Source: Pseudomonadales bacterium
Lineage (GTDB): Bacteria; Pseudomonadota; Gammaproteobacteria; Pseudomonadales; Azotimanducaceae
Length of the DNA: 64,000 bases
Reading direction: 5' to 3'
Assembly (NCBI GenBank): GCA_024234635.1
Contig: JACKNX010000007.1
Coordinates: 1 to 64,000, forward strand
Part shown: one piece after another, positions 8,440-17,870 of the stretch
Layout: each line of letters opens with the position of its first letter
How positions within the stretch are numbered: the first letter of the stretch is position 1
Notes under the pieces: model-generated
Told to the model about the DNA's origin: nothing
What the model saw: only the letters and a program-made list of their open reading frames with translations
The model's database searches: none
Program-made: the position numbers and the translations under genes

Positions 8440-9222
8440 CTACTGAGCGTGCGCGGTGATGCCGTAGTCCACGGGCAGCTCGACGCCGTTCAGAAACCGG
8501 GCGTCATCCGACAGGAGAAAAGCCACGACGCCGGCCACATCGTCCGGCAGGCCGATGCGCCCCCCCGGGTATCGCGACGCCACCCCTTGCATACCCGCCT
8601 CCACCGACGACAGGCGCCCCGCCTGCACCAGCTGTTCGATGGGGCCGCGCGCGAGCGGTGTGTCGATCGGCCCGGGATGCACGGAATTCACCCGGATGCG
8701 GTCACCCTGGCTGGCAAATTCCACCGCCGCTGCCTTGCTCAGCAGCCGCACCGCCCCCTTGGCGGCGCTATACGCGCTGAAGCCCGATTGACCACCGAGA
8801 CCATAGATGGACGAAAAATTCACCACCGAGGCGCCGTGGGCGCCGTTGCAGTGACGCAGCAGAGGGGCGGTATGGCGAAGCGACAGGAAGACGCTCTCGT
8901 GGTTCACCGCCTGAATGCGCCGGTACTCCGCCAGGGTTGTTGCTTCCAGGGGCTGCATGAGGATGACCCCGGCAACGTTGACGACACCATCGAGGCCGCC
9001 AAATTCATCCAGGATCGTCGCTGCTACCGACCGCCAGGCGTGTTCCTGGGTGACGTCAAGCGACAGGTAGCGCGCCTTGCAGGCATGCGCGGTGGCGGCG
9101 CCGTGCAGTTCCAGATCGCTGAGAACCAGCGTGGCGCCCCGTTCGCCGAGGAGCCGACTCACGGCGCGGCCAATACCGCCACCGCAACCGGTCACCAGGA
9201 TGCGCTTTCCGCTTAGCGACAT
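8440..9222 (-). CDS. Short-chain dehydrogenase/reductase
   Basis: Classical SDR of 260 residues. The Rossmann motif TGCGGGIG (about residues 10-17), the Asp of SDLE favouring NAD, NVAG in place of NNAG, and catalytic Ser (NFSSIYGLGG), Tyr and Lys (YSAAKG) are all visible. The C-terminal region with GVELPVDYG resembles sterol/hydroxyacyl dehydrogenases of this family. ATG at 9222 fits the family N-terminus MSLSGKRILVTG. It diverges from the small membrane-protein gene at 9390. Substrate unknown; oxidation of a secondary alcohol is the default expectation. Confidence 0.88.
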   Translation of the reverse strand: MSLSGKRILVTGCGGGIGRAVSRLLGERGATLVLSDLELHGAATAHACKARYLSLDVTQEHAWRSVAATILDEFGGLDGVVNVAGVILMQPLEATTLAEYRRIQAVNHESVFLSLRHTAPLLRHCNGAHGASVVNFSSIYGLGGQSGFSAYSAAKGAVRLLSKAAAVEFASQGDRIRVNSVHPGPIDTPLARGPIEQLVQAGRLSSVEAGMQGVASRYPGGRIGLPDDVAGVVAFLLSDDARFLNGVELPVDYGITAHAQ

Positions 9223-9389
9223 GACCGCCCCTTTGTTATGCTCCCGCCGGTAATCATACAGGGTAGCGGGGGGTGACCTTGTCTGATATCCATACGGGCG
9301 GGGACAATGCCGCAAACCACCGGGCCGCGCGCGCGACGGACGTGGCCCGCTATCCCCTCCCCACCGGGAACTGAGGCGCCGGCGCGACC

Positions 9390-9629
9390 ATGGCACACCT
9401 GCAACTTGCCGACTGGCTGATCATCTCTGGCTGCGCCGGCCTGTGGCTGGGCGTGCAGATAATTCTGAACGGGCGTCTGCCACGCCAGTTGCGGCGCGGG
9501 CCGACGCCATCCGCGCCGAAGGGATCCCCGGAAGCGTTCGGGCTGTTCTGGATCGATCAGTACGGCTACATCGGCCTGACTCTCGCCGTCGGCGGGCTTC
9601 TTCTGGTCCTCGCCGGGAGTTTTGCATGA
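9390..9629 (+). CDS. Small two-helix membrane protein
   Basis: A 79-residue protein with two transmembrane segments (about 8-27 and 56-77) joined by a short basic loop (RLPRQLRRGPTPSAPKG). No family recognised. Its TGA overlaps the ATG of the MAPEG gene (ATGA), so the two are probably translationally coupled and may form a complex. The coupling is the main evidence that this short frame is real. Confidence 0.65.
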   Translation: MAHLQLADWLIISGCAGLWLGVQIILNGRLPRQLRRGPTPSAPKGSPEAFGLFWIDQYGYIGLTLAVGGLLLVLAGSFA

Positions 9630-10018
9630 GCTTCCAGGTAACCGCACTTTACGCGGGAATCCTGGGACTGCTGGCCGTGCTTCTGGCCAACAACGTCCTC
9701 TACGTGCGACTGCGTGCCGCAACGCAGCCCAAGTGGCGACCCGATGCCGCATTGCGGGTGCAGGCCAATTTCGTGGAAAACGTCCCGCTGGCGCTGGTAT
9801 TGCTGCTGCTTCTCGAGTTGAACGGCACTCCGGCGACGCTGCTGCACACGCTGGGCGCGACATTGTGCGTCCTCCGCCTGCTGCATGCCTGGGGACTGGG
9901 TACGCGCGAGGGTGCCAACTATCCGCGACTGATTGGCGCGCAGGGGACGTTCCTGCTGGTTTCCCTGATGGCGTGCGCCTTGATTTATGGTTATGTAGTT
10001 GCGTCCGGGGCGGCTTGA
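9626..10018 (+). CDS. MAPEG family membrane protein
   Basis: A 130-residue integral membrane protein of the MAPEG (membrane-associated eicosanoid and glutathione metabolism) type, like bacterial YecN proteins: four hydrophobic helices, the ALRVQANFVENVPLAL segment (the conserved R-x-x-x-N-x-x-E-x-x-P signature), then LLHAWGLG and a final TM helix. Family members are glutathione transferases or related enzymes of lipid peroxides, but many bacterial ones have no known substrate. It starts inside the stop codon of the small membrane protein and is followed by the fatty-acid desaturase gene, 90 bp on. Confidence 0.88.
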   Translation: MSFQVTALYAGILGLLAVLLANNVLYVRLRAATQPKWRPDAALRVQANFVENVPLALVLLLLLELNGTPATLLHTLGATLCVLRLLHAWGLGTREGANYPRLIGAQGTFLLVSLMACALIYGYVVASGAA

Positions 10019-10108
10019 CACCGTGCGTCGCGCCCCAATTGAAAGAGATCGACGGGAAGGAGAACGACGCCGTACCTTGCCGTTTCCAACTTCTGCCTGG
10101 AGGTGTCG

Positions 10109-11302
10109 TTGAACATTCTGGACTTGCTCTCCCATGGCCTGCTGAATCTGTCGCTGCCAGCCCTGATTCTCACCGTGTTCGTGCTGACGCACATCACCGT
10201 ACTGGCCGTGACCATCTACCTGCACCGGTTTTCCGCCCACCGTGCGTTGTGGCTGCATCCGGCGTTACAACACTTTTTCCGCCTGTGGCTTTGGCTGGGT
10301 ACCGGCATGGTGACGAAGGAATGGACCGCGGTTCATCGCAAACACCACGCGGAATGCGAAACCGAAGAAGATCCTCACAGCCCGGTTGTCATGGGTATCA
10401 ACAAGATTCTGTGGGACCAGGCCGGCGCGTACCGCGTGGCTGCCGCGAAAACGGAGATCCTCGACCGCTACGGCTCGGGTACGCCGGATGACTGGCTGGA
10501 GCGCAATCTCTACCGGCACAGTTTCCTCGGCATCTCCATCACCTTCATCATCGACGTTCTGCTCTTCGGCGTCATCGGCATCACGGTGTGGGCATTGCAG
10601 ATGGTGTGCATTCCGTTCGTCGGCGGCATCATCAATGGTATCGGCCATTTCTGGGGCTACCGCAACTTCGAGCCGGCCGATGCGTCACGAAACATTTCCC
10701 CCGTCGGCTTTCTCATCGGCGGCGAAGAACTGCACAACAATCACCACACCTATCCGAACTCCGCCAAGCTGTCCTTCAAGCCCTGGGAATTCGACATCGG
10801 CTGGTTCTGGATCAGTCTCTTTCGCGCCCTGGGCCTGGCGAAGCCCTACAGTACAGGGCCCGTCATTGCGAGAACCGACGAAGCGCGGCTGGATCGCGAT
10901 ACCGCCCGGGCGCTGCTCAACGACCGCTTCAACGTGATGGCAACCTATGCGAAGACGGTGGTTGCCCCGCTGGTGCGCGAAAAACAGGGCGAGGCCAACG
11001 AAGCGACACGCAAACTGCTGCGCCGCGCCCATCGTCTGTTGTGCCGCGACGAGTCGCTGCTGAATGATTCGCACCGGCGCCAGCTTGCGGACATCGTGGA
11101 AGTACCGGATCTGAAGACGGTCTATGAACTGCGACTGCGACTGCAGGCCATCTGGGCGAAGCGCTCCGGGAATCTGGAAGAGGTTGTGAGCGCGTTGCGC
11201 CAATGGTGCCAGGATGCCGAAGCCTCCGGTCTCGACACACTGCGCCAGTTCGTCGAGGAACTGAAGCGATACACCGTGCCGCCCCGCCTTGCTCCGGCAT
11301 GA
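10109..11302 (+). CDS. Acyl-CoA / fatty-acid desaturase
   Basis: Membrane di-iron desaturase, about 397 residues, introducing a double bond in an acyl chain (probably delta-9). The three His boxes are visible: HRFSAHR, HRKHH and HNNHH, with hydrophobic pairs before the first and between the second and third. A C-terminal extension after about residue 260 carries charged helices (EANEATRKLLRRAHRLL), as in Pseudomonas DesB-type enzymes. The TTG at 10109 is chosen since GGAGG lies five bases upstream; the GTG at 10103 overlaps it. The stop overlaps the next ATG (ATGA), so a PPOX-type flavoprotein is co-translated. Confidence 0.92.
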   Translation: MNILDLLSHGLLNLSLPALILTVFVLTHITVLAVTIYLHRFSAHRALWLHPALQHFFRLWLWLGTGMVTKEWTAVHRKHHAECETEEDPHSPVVMGINKILWDQAGAYRVAAAKTEILDRYGSGTPDDWLERNLYRHSFLGISITFIIDVLLFGVIGITVWALQMVCIPFVGGIINGIGHFWGYRNFEPADASRNISPVGFLIGGEELHNNHHTYPNSAKLSFKPWEFDIGWFWISLFRALGLAKPYSTGPVIARTDEARLDRDTARALLNDRFNVMATYAKTVVAPLVREKQGEANEATRKLLRRAHRLLCRDESLLNDSHRRQLADIVEVPDLKTVYELRLRLQAIWAKRSGNLEEVVSALRQWCQDAEASGLDTLRQFVEELKRYTVPPRLAPA

Positions 11303-11916
11303 GTCAGTACCGCGTCACTGATGTGGCGACCCTGGAAGCCCTGCTGGGGCTTCCATCGCCGCGAACGGCGGAAAAGAACCAGCCCCATCTGAATGCCGCT
11401 GCTACCGCATTTCTGGCGCGATGTCCGTTCGCGGTGTTGTCCACCGCGGACGCGCAAGGTCGAATGGACGCCTCCCCCAAGGGGGATGCACCGGGTTTTA
11501 TCCACATCGAAAGCGACCGCTCGATCGTGCTTCCCGACCGCCCCGGGAACCGGCTCGCCTACGGGCTGCGCAACATCCTCACGAACCCGCGGGTGGGTTT
11601 GCTCTGCATGGTCCCCAACACCGCGGAAACATTGCGCATCAACGGCCGCGCGGAAATTGATGCGGAGCCGGCCCTGCTGCAACAACTCGGCGCACGCGGT
11701 CGGCCCGCAACGCTGGCGATCCGCATTGCCGTCGAAGAGTGTTTCTTTCACTGCGCCAAGGCGTTCATCCGCAGCAACCTGTGGAACCCCACGAGCTGGC
11801 CGGCACAAGACCGTATCTCCTTCGGTCGCCTGTTCGCAGACATGCAGGGCGGCGACGACGCCATGGCCCGGGCCATCGACGCCGGTATCGAGGAAAACTA
11901 CCGAACCGAGCTCTGA
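11299..11916 (+). CDS. Pyridoxamine 5'-phosphate oxidase-like FMN-binding protein
   Basis: A 205-residue split-barrel protein of the PPOX superfamily, closest in style to the MSMEG_1061-type group. The typical elements are PFAVLSTADAQGRMDASPKGDAPGF, DRPGNRLAYGLRNILTNPRVGLL and CFFHCAKAFIRSNLWNPTSW. Such proteins bind FMN or F420 and act as small-molecule reductases or in removing damaged flavin compounds; the substrate is not known. It is translationally coupled to the desaturase by an ATGA overlap, so a role linked to lipid modification is possible, which is inference. Confidence 0.87.
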   Translation: MSQYRVTDVATLEALLGLPSPRTAEKNQPHLNAAATAFLARCPFAVLSTADAQGRMDASPKGDAPGFIHIESDRSIVLPDRPGNRLAYGLRNILTNPRVGLLCMVPNTAETLRINGRAEIDAEPALLQQLGARGRPATLAIRIAVEECFFHCAKAFIRSNLWNPTSWPAQDRISFGRLFADMQGGDDAMARAIDAGIEENYRTEL

Positions 11917-12038
11917 CAGGCAGCGTCCCGCGGAGGGCCGCCGGGGCATGCCACGCCGACACGGACGAGCGTGGGGGTTAAGTCATCGTTCAGCGAGCAA
12001 ACCTCATGCTTGCCATCACGCTTCACGGAGCTACCGCC

Positions 12039-13703
12039 ATGTCGTATCGCTGGTTGCCGATTGCCTTGCTGTTTGCCATTACGTCCGCTTGTGCGGCCGT
12101 GGAGCCTGCGCCTGTCCCTGAAGACACACCGTGGCAGCCACTCGACCATGATGCACTGCAGGAACTCGTCGGACCGATAGCCCTCTATCCCGACGACCTG
12201 GTTGCCATTGTGCTTCCTGCGAGTACGTTGCCATTGCAAGTCGTGCAGGCCGCCCGGTTTCGCCAGAACAATACCGGCGGCGAACCGGACGCACGCTGGG
12301 ACGACAGCGTGGTCGCACTGCTCAACTACCCTGAAGTGCTCAAGCAAATGAATGACGATCTGGACTGGACCTGGCAACTGGGCGAGGCCGTCGTCAACCA
12401 GCAACAGGCGGTGATCGATGCCATTGCCGAATTTCGTGAACGTGCGCGCACCGCCGGCAATCTGCGCAGCGATGACAAGCAGATCGTCGAAGTTCGCGAT
12501 CGGGTAGTCACCATTCGTCCGGTGAACGAGCGCATCATCTACGTGCCCTACTATGATCCGTTTGAAGTAACACGTTTTCACACGGGCATCGTCTACAACT
12601 ACTATCCCTCGGCCTACCCTGTCTACTACTACCCCTACGACACGGACTTTGTGTTTTCCACGGGATTCTTCTGGGGGGTCAGCACATGGTTCGGCGTCGG
12701 CTGGCACCTGCACGCACTCAACGTGCTGCCCTGGTACTACCGGGCCCACCCTTATTACGGCCGCACCTATCATCGTCGGGCACGCGACTACTACCGGATG
12801 CCGGAGCGGCCGCGGCACGCCCCGCCATCGCGGGTAATCAACGACCACCACCGCTATCGGGCTGACAATCGCTGGCAGCCCGCCGCCCGCCACGGCAGCC
12901 GACCGCTCGGGCGCCGGGAGGGGCTGGCCACGCCGTGGCGGGAGACTCGACCGCAAGTCCGGGAAAACGCCCGTGGCACCGGCAATCGTCATCGGGACGC
13001 CACGGACCGGGAGGGGCGCCACGATTCGCGCGCCTCCGGTAATGCACCTTCGTCCGGGTCGCTCGACCGCAACCGGGACAGAATTCGGGACGACAGACCA
13101 GATCGCTCCGGTAGCGGCCGAAGTGGTGCGGCCCGCCAGGATCGGACCCGTGCTTCGGGGACCGATGCCGCGGCCGGGTCAGGGGCGTCAATAGCCCGGG
13201 ATCGGAGCTACAGCGGCGGCTGGCGCCAGGGCGAACGGCTGCAACGCGCCGCGCCGTCGGACGCCGAGACGGCGGAGTCGCCACGCAGCCGGCAGGACCA
13301 CCAGCGCGGCACTGCGGATACGTCCGGCCCGCCTGCCAGCCGAACCTGGCGTGGCTCCAGTCGCCCGCCTGCCACGCCGGACCCGTCGGCGGAACGCGCA
13401 CGCGCGGCTGACGCCGCAAGCCAGCGCCGCGCCGCCATCGACGAGGCGCTGCGTCGCGCCCGCCCGCAGAACGCGAATCCGCCGGCTGAAGACCGTGCTC
13501 GCTGGCGCGCGCCACAGGTGGACGCCGAACGGGCGCGGACATCGCCGGCACCGGCCGCCGCTGACCCGCGGTGGCGCGCGCCCCCGCAGCCCGTACGACC
13601 TTCACCTGGCGAGCCCGCCTCACCCCGCGCCTCAGGCCACGACAGGCGGCCGGTAATGGAAAGCCCGCGCGGACGTGGGCTTGGCCGCGAGGAACGGCGC
13701 TGA
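12039..13703 (+). CDS. DUF3300 lipoprotein with long disordered C-terminal tail
   Basis: About 554 residues. The start at 12039 has GGAG eight bases upstream and gives a lipoprotein-type signal (LLFAITSAC at about residues 10-18), implying membrane anchoring. Residues 40-220 form the DUF3300 domain (ELVGPIALYPDDLVAIVLPA, RDRVVTIRPVNERIIYVPYY, with many aromatic YYPSAYPVYYYPYDT repeats). From about residue 250 the protein is low complexity, rich in Arg, Pro, Ala, Asp and Gly, and probably unstructured. The function of DUF3300 is unknown; it is envelope-associated. The tail is encoded by very high-GC sequence. Confidence 0.85.
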   Translation: MSYRWLPIALLFAITSACAAVEPAPVPEDTPWQPLDHDALQELVGPIALYPDDLVAIVLPASTLPLQVVQAARFRQNNTGGEPDARWDDSVVALLNYPEVLKQMNDDLDWTWQLGEAVVNQQQAVIDAIAEFRERARTAGNLRSDDKQIVEVRDRVVTIRPVNERIIYVPYYDPFEVTRFHTGIVYNYYPSAYPVYYYPYDTDFVFSTGFFWGVSTWFGVGWHLHALNVLPWYYRAHPYYGRTYHRRARDYYRMPERPRHAPPSRVINDHHRYRADNRWQPAARHGSRPLGRREGLATPWRETRPQVRENARGTGNRHRDATDREGRHDSRASGNAPSSGSLDRNRDRIRDDRPDRSGSGRSGAARQDRTRASGTDAAAGSGASIARDRSYSGGWRQGERLQRAAPSDAETAESPRSRQDHQRGTADTSGPPASRTWRGSSRPPATPDPSAERARAADAASQRRAAIDEALRRARPQNANPPAEDRARWRAPQVDAERARTSPAPAAADPRWRAPPQPVRPSPGEPASPRASGHDRRPVMESPRGRGLGREERR

Positions 13704-13772
13704 GGACACGGATCACAATCGTCCGCAGCCCGGGTTACCATCGCCGGCGAGCGCACTTTCCGTGAGACCGAC

Positions 13773-14957
13773 GTGACGACACTGGACGACTTTCGTGCAC
13801 GGACCCGTGAATGGCTGGCCGTGAATTGCCCACCAGGTGCCCGTGGACCGGGGCAGATTCCCATCGGCAGCCGATCACTTTCGCTCGATGCCGATACCCG
13901 CCTCTGGCTCGAACGCATGGCGGAGAGGGGGTGGACCGTACCCACCTGGCCGAGACAATACGGCGGCGCCGAACTCGACAATGCGCACTACCGCGTGCTC
14001 ATCGAGGAACTCACCCGCATCAATGCCCGCCCGCCGCTCACCGGTCGCGGCGTCAACTACATCGGACCGACCATTCTCGAACTGGGCACGGACGATCAGA
14101 AAGCACGCTGGTTGCCAGGCATCGCCCGCGGCGAAGGGGCATGGGCCATGGGTTATTCAGAACCCGGCGCGGGCTCGGATCTGGCGTCGCTGACGACCCG
14201 CGCGGAGCGCAGCGGCGATACGTGGCGGATCAACGGCCGCAAGACCTGGACCAGTGACGCCCACTACTGTGACTACATCTTCGTGCTGGCGCGCACGTCC
14301 CCGGGCGCCCGCAAGCACGACGGCATCAGCCTGCTGCTCGTGGACATGCACCAGCCCGGCGTGCAGGTGCATCCGATCCGCCTGCTGTCGGGCGCATCAC
14401 CCTTCAACGAAACCGTTTTCGTGGACGCCATTGCGTCGGCGGGTGACCTGATCGGGGGCGAAGGCAACGGCTGGACCGTGGGCAAGCGGTTGCTGCAGTT
14501 CGAGCGCTCGACACATGCCGGCATCAACATTTCCGGTTCGCAGGGGGGGCGCAGCGAGGCGAGCCGCCTGCCGGAACGTATTGCCCGCTACGTTCCGCTG
14601 GTTGACGGCCGGTTGCAGGACGCGGCAGTGCGCACGTCGCTCATCCAGCACCAGCAGGCTGAACACGCGCAGCGTCTCACGCAGGCGCGCGCTATCGAAG
14701 AACTGAAGGCCCGCGCTCCCGGCTTTACCTCCTCCGCGGTGAAGCTCACTGGTGCGCTGCTGCAACAGCAGGGTGACGAACTCCTGCAGACGGCAATGGG
14801 CACAAGCGGGCTTGGCGTCGAGGGCGACGACTTCAGCAGTGAGGAAACGGATCAGCTCAGGGGCTGGCTGTACCGCAAGTCGCTGACCATCGCCGGCGGA
14901 ACGAAGGAAATACAGCTGAACATCATCGCCAAACGGGTACTCGGCCTGCCCGATTGA
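13773..14957 (+). CDS. Acyl-CoA dehydrogenase
   Basis: FAD enzyme of 394 residues that inserts a C2-C3 double bond in acyl-CoA thioesters (beta-oxidation first step). Visible landmarks are WPRQYGGAELDNAHYRVLIEE near the N-terminus, the FAD/substrate segment MGYSEPGAGSDLASLTTRA, WRINGRKTWTSDAHYCDYIFV, and the C-terminal TIAGGTKEIQLNIIAKRVLG typical of FadE-like proteins from multi-paralogue catabolic sets. GTG at 13773 gives the family N-terminus. The gene overlaps the convergent CPBP protease gene by 35 bp. Chain-length or steroid/isoprenoid specificity cannot be told from sequence alone. Confidence 0.92.
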   Translation: MTTLDDFRARTREWLAVNCPPGARGPGQIPIGSRSLSLDADTRLWLERMAERGWTVPTWPRQYGGAELDNAHYRVLIEELTRINARPPLTGRGVNYIGPTILELGTDDQKARWLPGIARGEGAWAMGYSEPGAGSDLASLTTRAERSGDTWRINGRKTWTSDAHYCDYIFVLARTSPGARKHDGISLLLVDMHQPGVQVHPIRLLSGASPFNETVFVDAIASAGDLIGGEGNGWTVGKRLLQFERSTHAGINISGSQGGRSEASRLPERIARYVPLVDGRLQDAAVRTSLIQHQQAEHAQRLTQARAIEELKARAPGFTSSAVKLTGALLQQQGDELLQTAMGTSGLGVEGDDFSSEETDQLRGWLYRKSLTIAGGTKEIQLNIIAKRVLGLPD

Positions 14958-15825
14958 GAACCAGCAGTACCGCGAGGAGAAGCAGTAGCCACACGCTGAC
15001 CGCAATCCCGTTGAACGCATCGTACGTGCCGACCAGCCACTGCCAGGCGCTGGCCATGTCCCGCACGGTGATGTCCTTGTACACGCGCAGGAAAAACACC
15101 CAGGCGGCATGCAGCGCAATGGCCGGGTAGAGGGAGTGGCATCTCAGACGGACCAGACACAGCAGCACACCCAGAAGGAACAGGGAAACAAAGGAATCCC
15201 AAAGCAGCGCCGGCTCAGCCAGTTTGCTGAAAGCGCCGGCCGCCAGCGCCAATCCGGACCACCAGTGCTCGGCGACCGGCGTATCGCGCACGCGCACGAA
15301 GTGCACCAGAGCATACAGAAAGCTGCTCAGTACGAGAGCAAAGGCGGTACCGCCGAGGCGTTGAAACGCCGTGAGCATCACCCCCCGGAACAACGCCTCT
15401 TCCAGCAGCGCCGCCAGCATGCCACCCGTCAGACCCGCCATTGCCACCCGCGCAACCTCCATCGGCTCGGCCAGCGCGCGCAGGTCCGGCACCCGGTATC
15501 CGACACCGGTGACCAGCAGGGCCGGCGGCAGGATCAGCGCCACACCCAGGCACCACCAGGCAATGAACGGGCGCATGGCGAAGCCACGAAATCCGATGGC
15601 GCGCCAGTTGAGGCCCAGTTGACGTAAAAGCGGCACGAGCAGCACCGCGCACACGAGCAGCGCAACCCGTGTCAGTACCTTGTCAAAGGGAAAGTCCACC
15701 AATCGCCAGACCGGCCAGGCGAGCAATGTGCCTGCCAGCAAGGCCACCGCGAAGTAGGCGAGAAGCAACCAGGCGACGCGTGCACCGGAAACCTGCGACG
15801 GATTGTCCATGCCGGAAGCCGTCAT
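14923..15825 (-). CDS. CPBP-family intramembrane metalloprotease
   Basis: A polytopic membrane protein of about 300 residues with eight or so hydrophobic helices. Motif 1 EEALFRG (glutamate pair and Arg), motif 2 with His (YALVHFVR) and the later HAAW match the CPBP/Abi (CAAX protease-like) family, whose Glu/His residues bind zinc in the membrane. Roles range from prenyl-protein processing to bacteriocin immunity; the specific role is unknown. Three in-frame ATGs occur at 15849, 15825 and 15810; 15825 is used because the first overlaps the upstream SDR gene. It is probably in an operon with that SDR (13-bp gap). Confidence 0.85.
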   Translation of the reverse strand: MTASGMDNPSQVSGARVAWLLLAYFAVALLAGTLLAWPVWRLVDFPFDKVLTRVALLVCAVLLVPLLRQLGLNWRAIGFRGFAMRPFIAWWCLGVALILPPALLVTGVGYRVPDLRALAEPMEVARVAMAGLTGGMLAALLEEALFRGVMLTAFQRLGGTAFALVLSSFLYALVHFVRVRDTPVAEHWWSGLALAAGAFSKLAEPALLWDSFVSLFLLGVLLCLVRLRCHSLYPAIALHAAWVFFLRVYKDITVRDMASAWQWLVGTYDAFNGIAVSVWLLLLLAVLLVLNRAGRVPVWR

Positions 15826-15838
15826 TCCCGCAGGAATG

Positions 15839-16663
15839 TCATGCACCACCCGAGCAGGTCAGCACCTGGCCGGTCACGAAGTCGGATTCCGGCAGGCAGA
15901 AAAGCACGATGGCACCGGCGGCATCTTCCGGCGAGCCGGTACGCCCAAGCGGCGTGGCGGCGCGTACGGCCGCGGCCTGCTCTTCGGACAGACCCACGCG
16001 GAACGCACGCTCACCCACCGTAATGCTTGGCGGTACACCGGCATAGGTTTGCGTCAGTCGTGTATCAATGTGACCAAAGGCCACGCTGTTGACCGTGACG
16101 TTGAAGCGCCCCCACTCCTTCGCCAGCGTCTTGGTGATGCCGACCACGGCAGCCTTGCCGGCGGAATAGGCGATCTGCGTGGCCGCGCCGGTTGTGCCGC
16201 TGACGGAGGAAATGTTGACAACCTTGCGGCACCGCGCCCCGCCATGGGCCACACGTTCGGCGTTGGCCGTGTCCCGCAGCCACGGCTGCCAGGCGCGCAG
16301 AATGCGAAACGGCACGCCAGCGTGCATGTCCAGCATGGCCTGCCACTGCTCGTCGCTGTGGTTCTGGATGGCGCCGTTCCACACGTAGCCGGCATTGTTG
16401 ACGAGGATGTCCAGGCCACCAGCTTCGGCCAGTGCCGCGTCAACCAAGACGTCCGCGGCATCGGGCCGCGTCAGGTCGTAGACCAGGGCAGTGGCTTCGC
16501 CGCCAGCGGCGAGAATGGCGTCAACAGTTGACGCAGCTTCCGCGGCATCGCGATCGTTCACCAGCACGCGCGCGCCCTTGGCCGCCAGCCGCCGCGCCGT
16601 GGCCGCACCAATGCCACGCCCCGCTCCGGTGATCAACGCCACCCGACCGTCCAGATCTCCCAT
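15839..16663 (-). CDS. Short-chain dehydrogenase/reductase
   Basis: Classical SDR, 274 residues. N-terminal MGDLDGRVALITGAGRGIG with the TGxxxGxG motif, NNAG motif, catalytic Ser (NISSVSGTTGA), Tyr-xxx-Lys (YSAGKAA) and a C-terminus GQVLTCSGGA as in FabG-like/hydroxyacyl-CoA dehydrogenases. ATG at 16663 follows GGGGCG by six bases. An 80-residue region around VGERAFRVGLSEEQ is longer than in FabG. It diverges from the MDR reductase at 16733, with a shared 69-bp promoter gap. Likely a 3-hydroxyacyl or secondary-alcohol dehydrogenase of the local lipid catabolic set. Confidence 0.9.
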   Translation of the reverse strand: MGDLDGRVALITGAGRGIGAATARRLAAKGARVLVNDRDAAEAASTVDAILAAGGEATALVYDLTRPDAADVLVDAALAEAGGLDILVNNAGYVWNGAIQNHSDEQWQAMLDMHAGVPFRILRAWQPWLRDTANAERVAHGGARCRKVVNISSVSGTTGAATQIAYSAGKAAVVGITKTLAKEWGRFNVTVNSVAFGHIDTRLTQTYAGVPPSITVGERAFRVGLSEEQAAAVRAATPLGRTGSPEDAAGAIVLFCLPESDFVTGQVLTCSGGA

Positions 16664-16732
16664 CGATTCGCCCCGCGTCAAACCGTGGACAAGGTACTTT
16701 GTGTACGATGTCCACCACAACTGGAGAAACAC

Positions 16733-17743
16733 ATGGCCGACACTGAAAACACACAGGTGCTGGTACGCGCACTCCCGGAAGGCCAATTGCGTGTGACGGA
16801 CTTCGAGGTGACCCATGCGGCGATGCCTGTCCCCGGAGACGGTGAAGTGCTTTGTCAGACGCTGGCCATCGGTATCGGCGCCGGGCAACGCGCCGGGCTG
16901 CAGGGCAGCGCCAGTTATGCCGGCGCGCCCACCACCGGCATCGTCATGGGCGGTCAGGCGGTCGCGCGTGTCGCCCGCTCCAATGCCGACACGTTTGCCG
17001 TCGGCGACCTCGTGCTGTGTGCCAGCGGCTGGCAGGCATGGTCCGTCCACAAGGCGACCGCGCTGACCAGGGTGCCGGACATCGACGATCCGGCGGCGTA
17101 CGTCGGCGTGCTCGGCACCAACGGGCTTACCGCCTATTTCGGCCTGCTGGCGGTCGGCGAACCGCGTGCGGGCGACACGGTTGTGGTCTCCGCGGCGGCA
17201 GGCTCCGTCGGCCATCTGGTTGGACAGATCGCCCGCCTCCACGGCACGCGGGTGGTCGGCATCACCGGCAGCGACGCGAAAGGTCGGCGTCTGGTGGAAG
17301 AACTCGGCTTCGACGCGTTCGTCAATCATCGTGACGCCGGTTTCCGTGCCGCGCTCAAAGCCGCCTGCCCCGCGGGAATCGACGTCTATTTCGACAACAC
17401 GGGCGGCGACATCCTCGGCGCCGCCCTGTTCCGCATGAACGAGTTTGGCCGCATCGTCTGCTGCGGTGTGGTGAGTCAGTACGATACTTCCAGCCCGGCG
17501 CCCGGCCCCAAAGGGGTTCCCGGCCTGCTGGTCAACAAGCGGTTGCGCATGCAAGGCTTCCTGGTGTTCGACTACGCCGGTCGCTATGCGCAGGCGCGGG
17601 CGACGATGCGAGGCTGGATGCAGGCGGGTCGCCTGACGGCGTGGCAGGATGAGGTCATGGGACTGGAAAACGCACCCGCCGGTTTTGTCGATCTGCTGGC
17701 CGGAGGCAACGTGGGTACGCGGGTCGTGCGGGTGACACGCTAG
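16733..17743 (+). CDS. Zinc-free MDR-family NADP-dependent oxidoreductase
   Basis: Medium-chain reductase, 336 residues, of the leukotriene B4 12-hydroxydehydrogenase/curcumin reductase type, which reduces alpha,beta-unsaturated ketones or aldehydes. The family's GTNGLTAYFGLL segment, the nucleotide-binding VVVSAAAGSVGHLVGQIA (AAxGxVG) and DVYFDNTGGDILGAAL are present; catalytic zinc ligands are absent. The start has GGAG eight bases upstream. A related paralogue lies at 50242-51261. It diverges from an SDR gene. Confidence 0.92.
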   Translation: MADTENTQVLVRALPEGQLRVTDFEVTHAAMPVPGDGEVLCQTLAIGIGAGQRAGLQGSASYAGAPTTGIVMGGQAVARVARSNADTFAVGDLVLCASGWQAWSVHKATALTRVPDIDDPAAYVGVLGTNGLTAYFGLLAVGEPRAGDTVVVSAAAGSVGHLVGQIARLHGTRVVGITGSDAKGRRLVEELGFDAFVNHRDAGFRAALKAACPAGIDVYFDNTGGDILGAALFRMNEFGRIVCCGVVSQYDTSSPAPGPKGVPGLLVNKRLRMQGFLVFDYAGRYAQARATMRGWMQAGRLTAWQDEVMGLENAPAGFVDLLAGGNVGTRVVRVTR

Positions 17744-17870
17744 CCGGCCAAAGTAGCCCGGGCCCGACAGCGGGATGGTGCGTGACGTGATGGTCTGCGC
17801 TGCTCCGGCATCAGCGTTTGTGGGGCGACAGGTGGTCAGGCGCGGCTGGCGGTAACCCGGCGCGGCTGGC

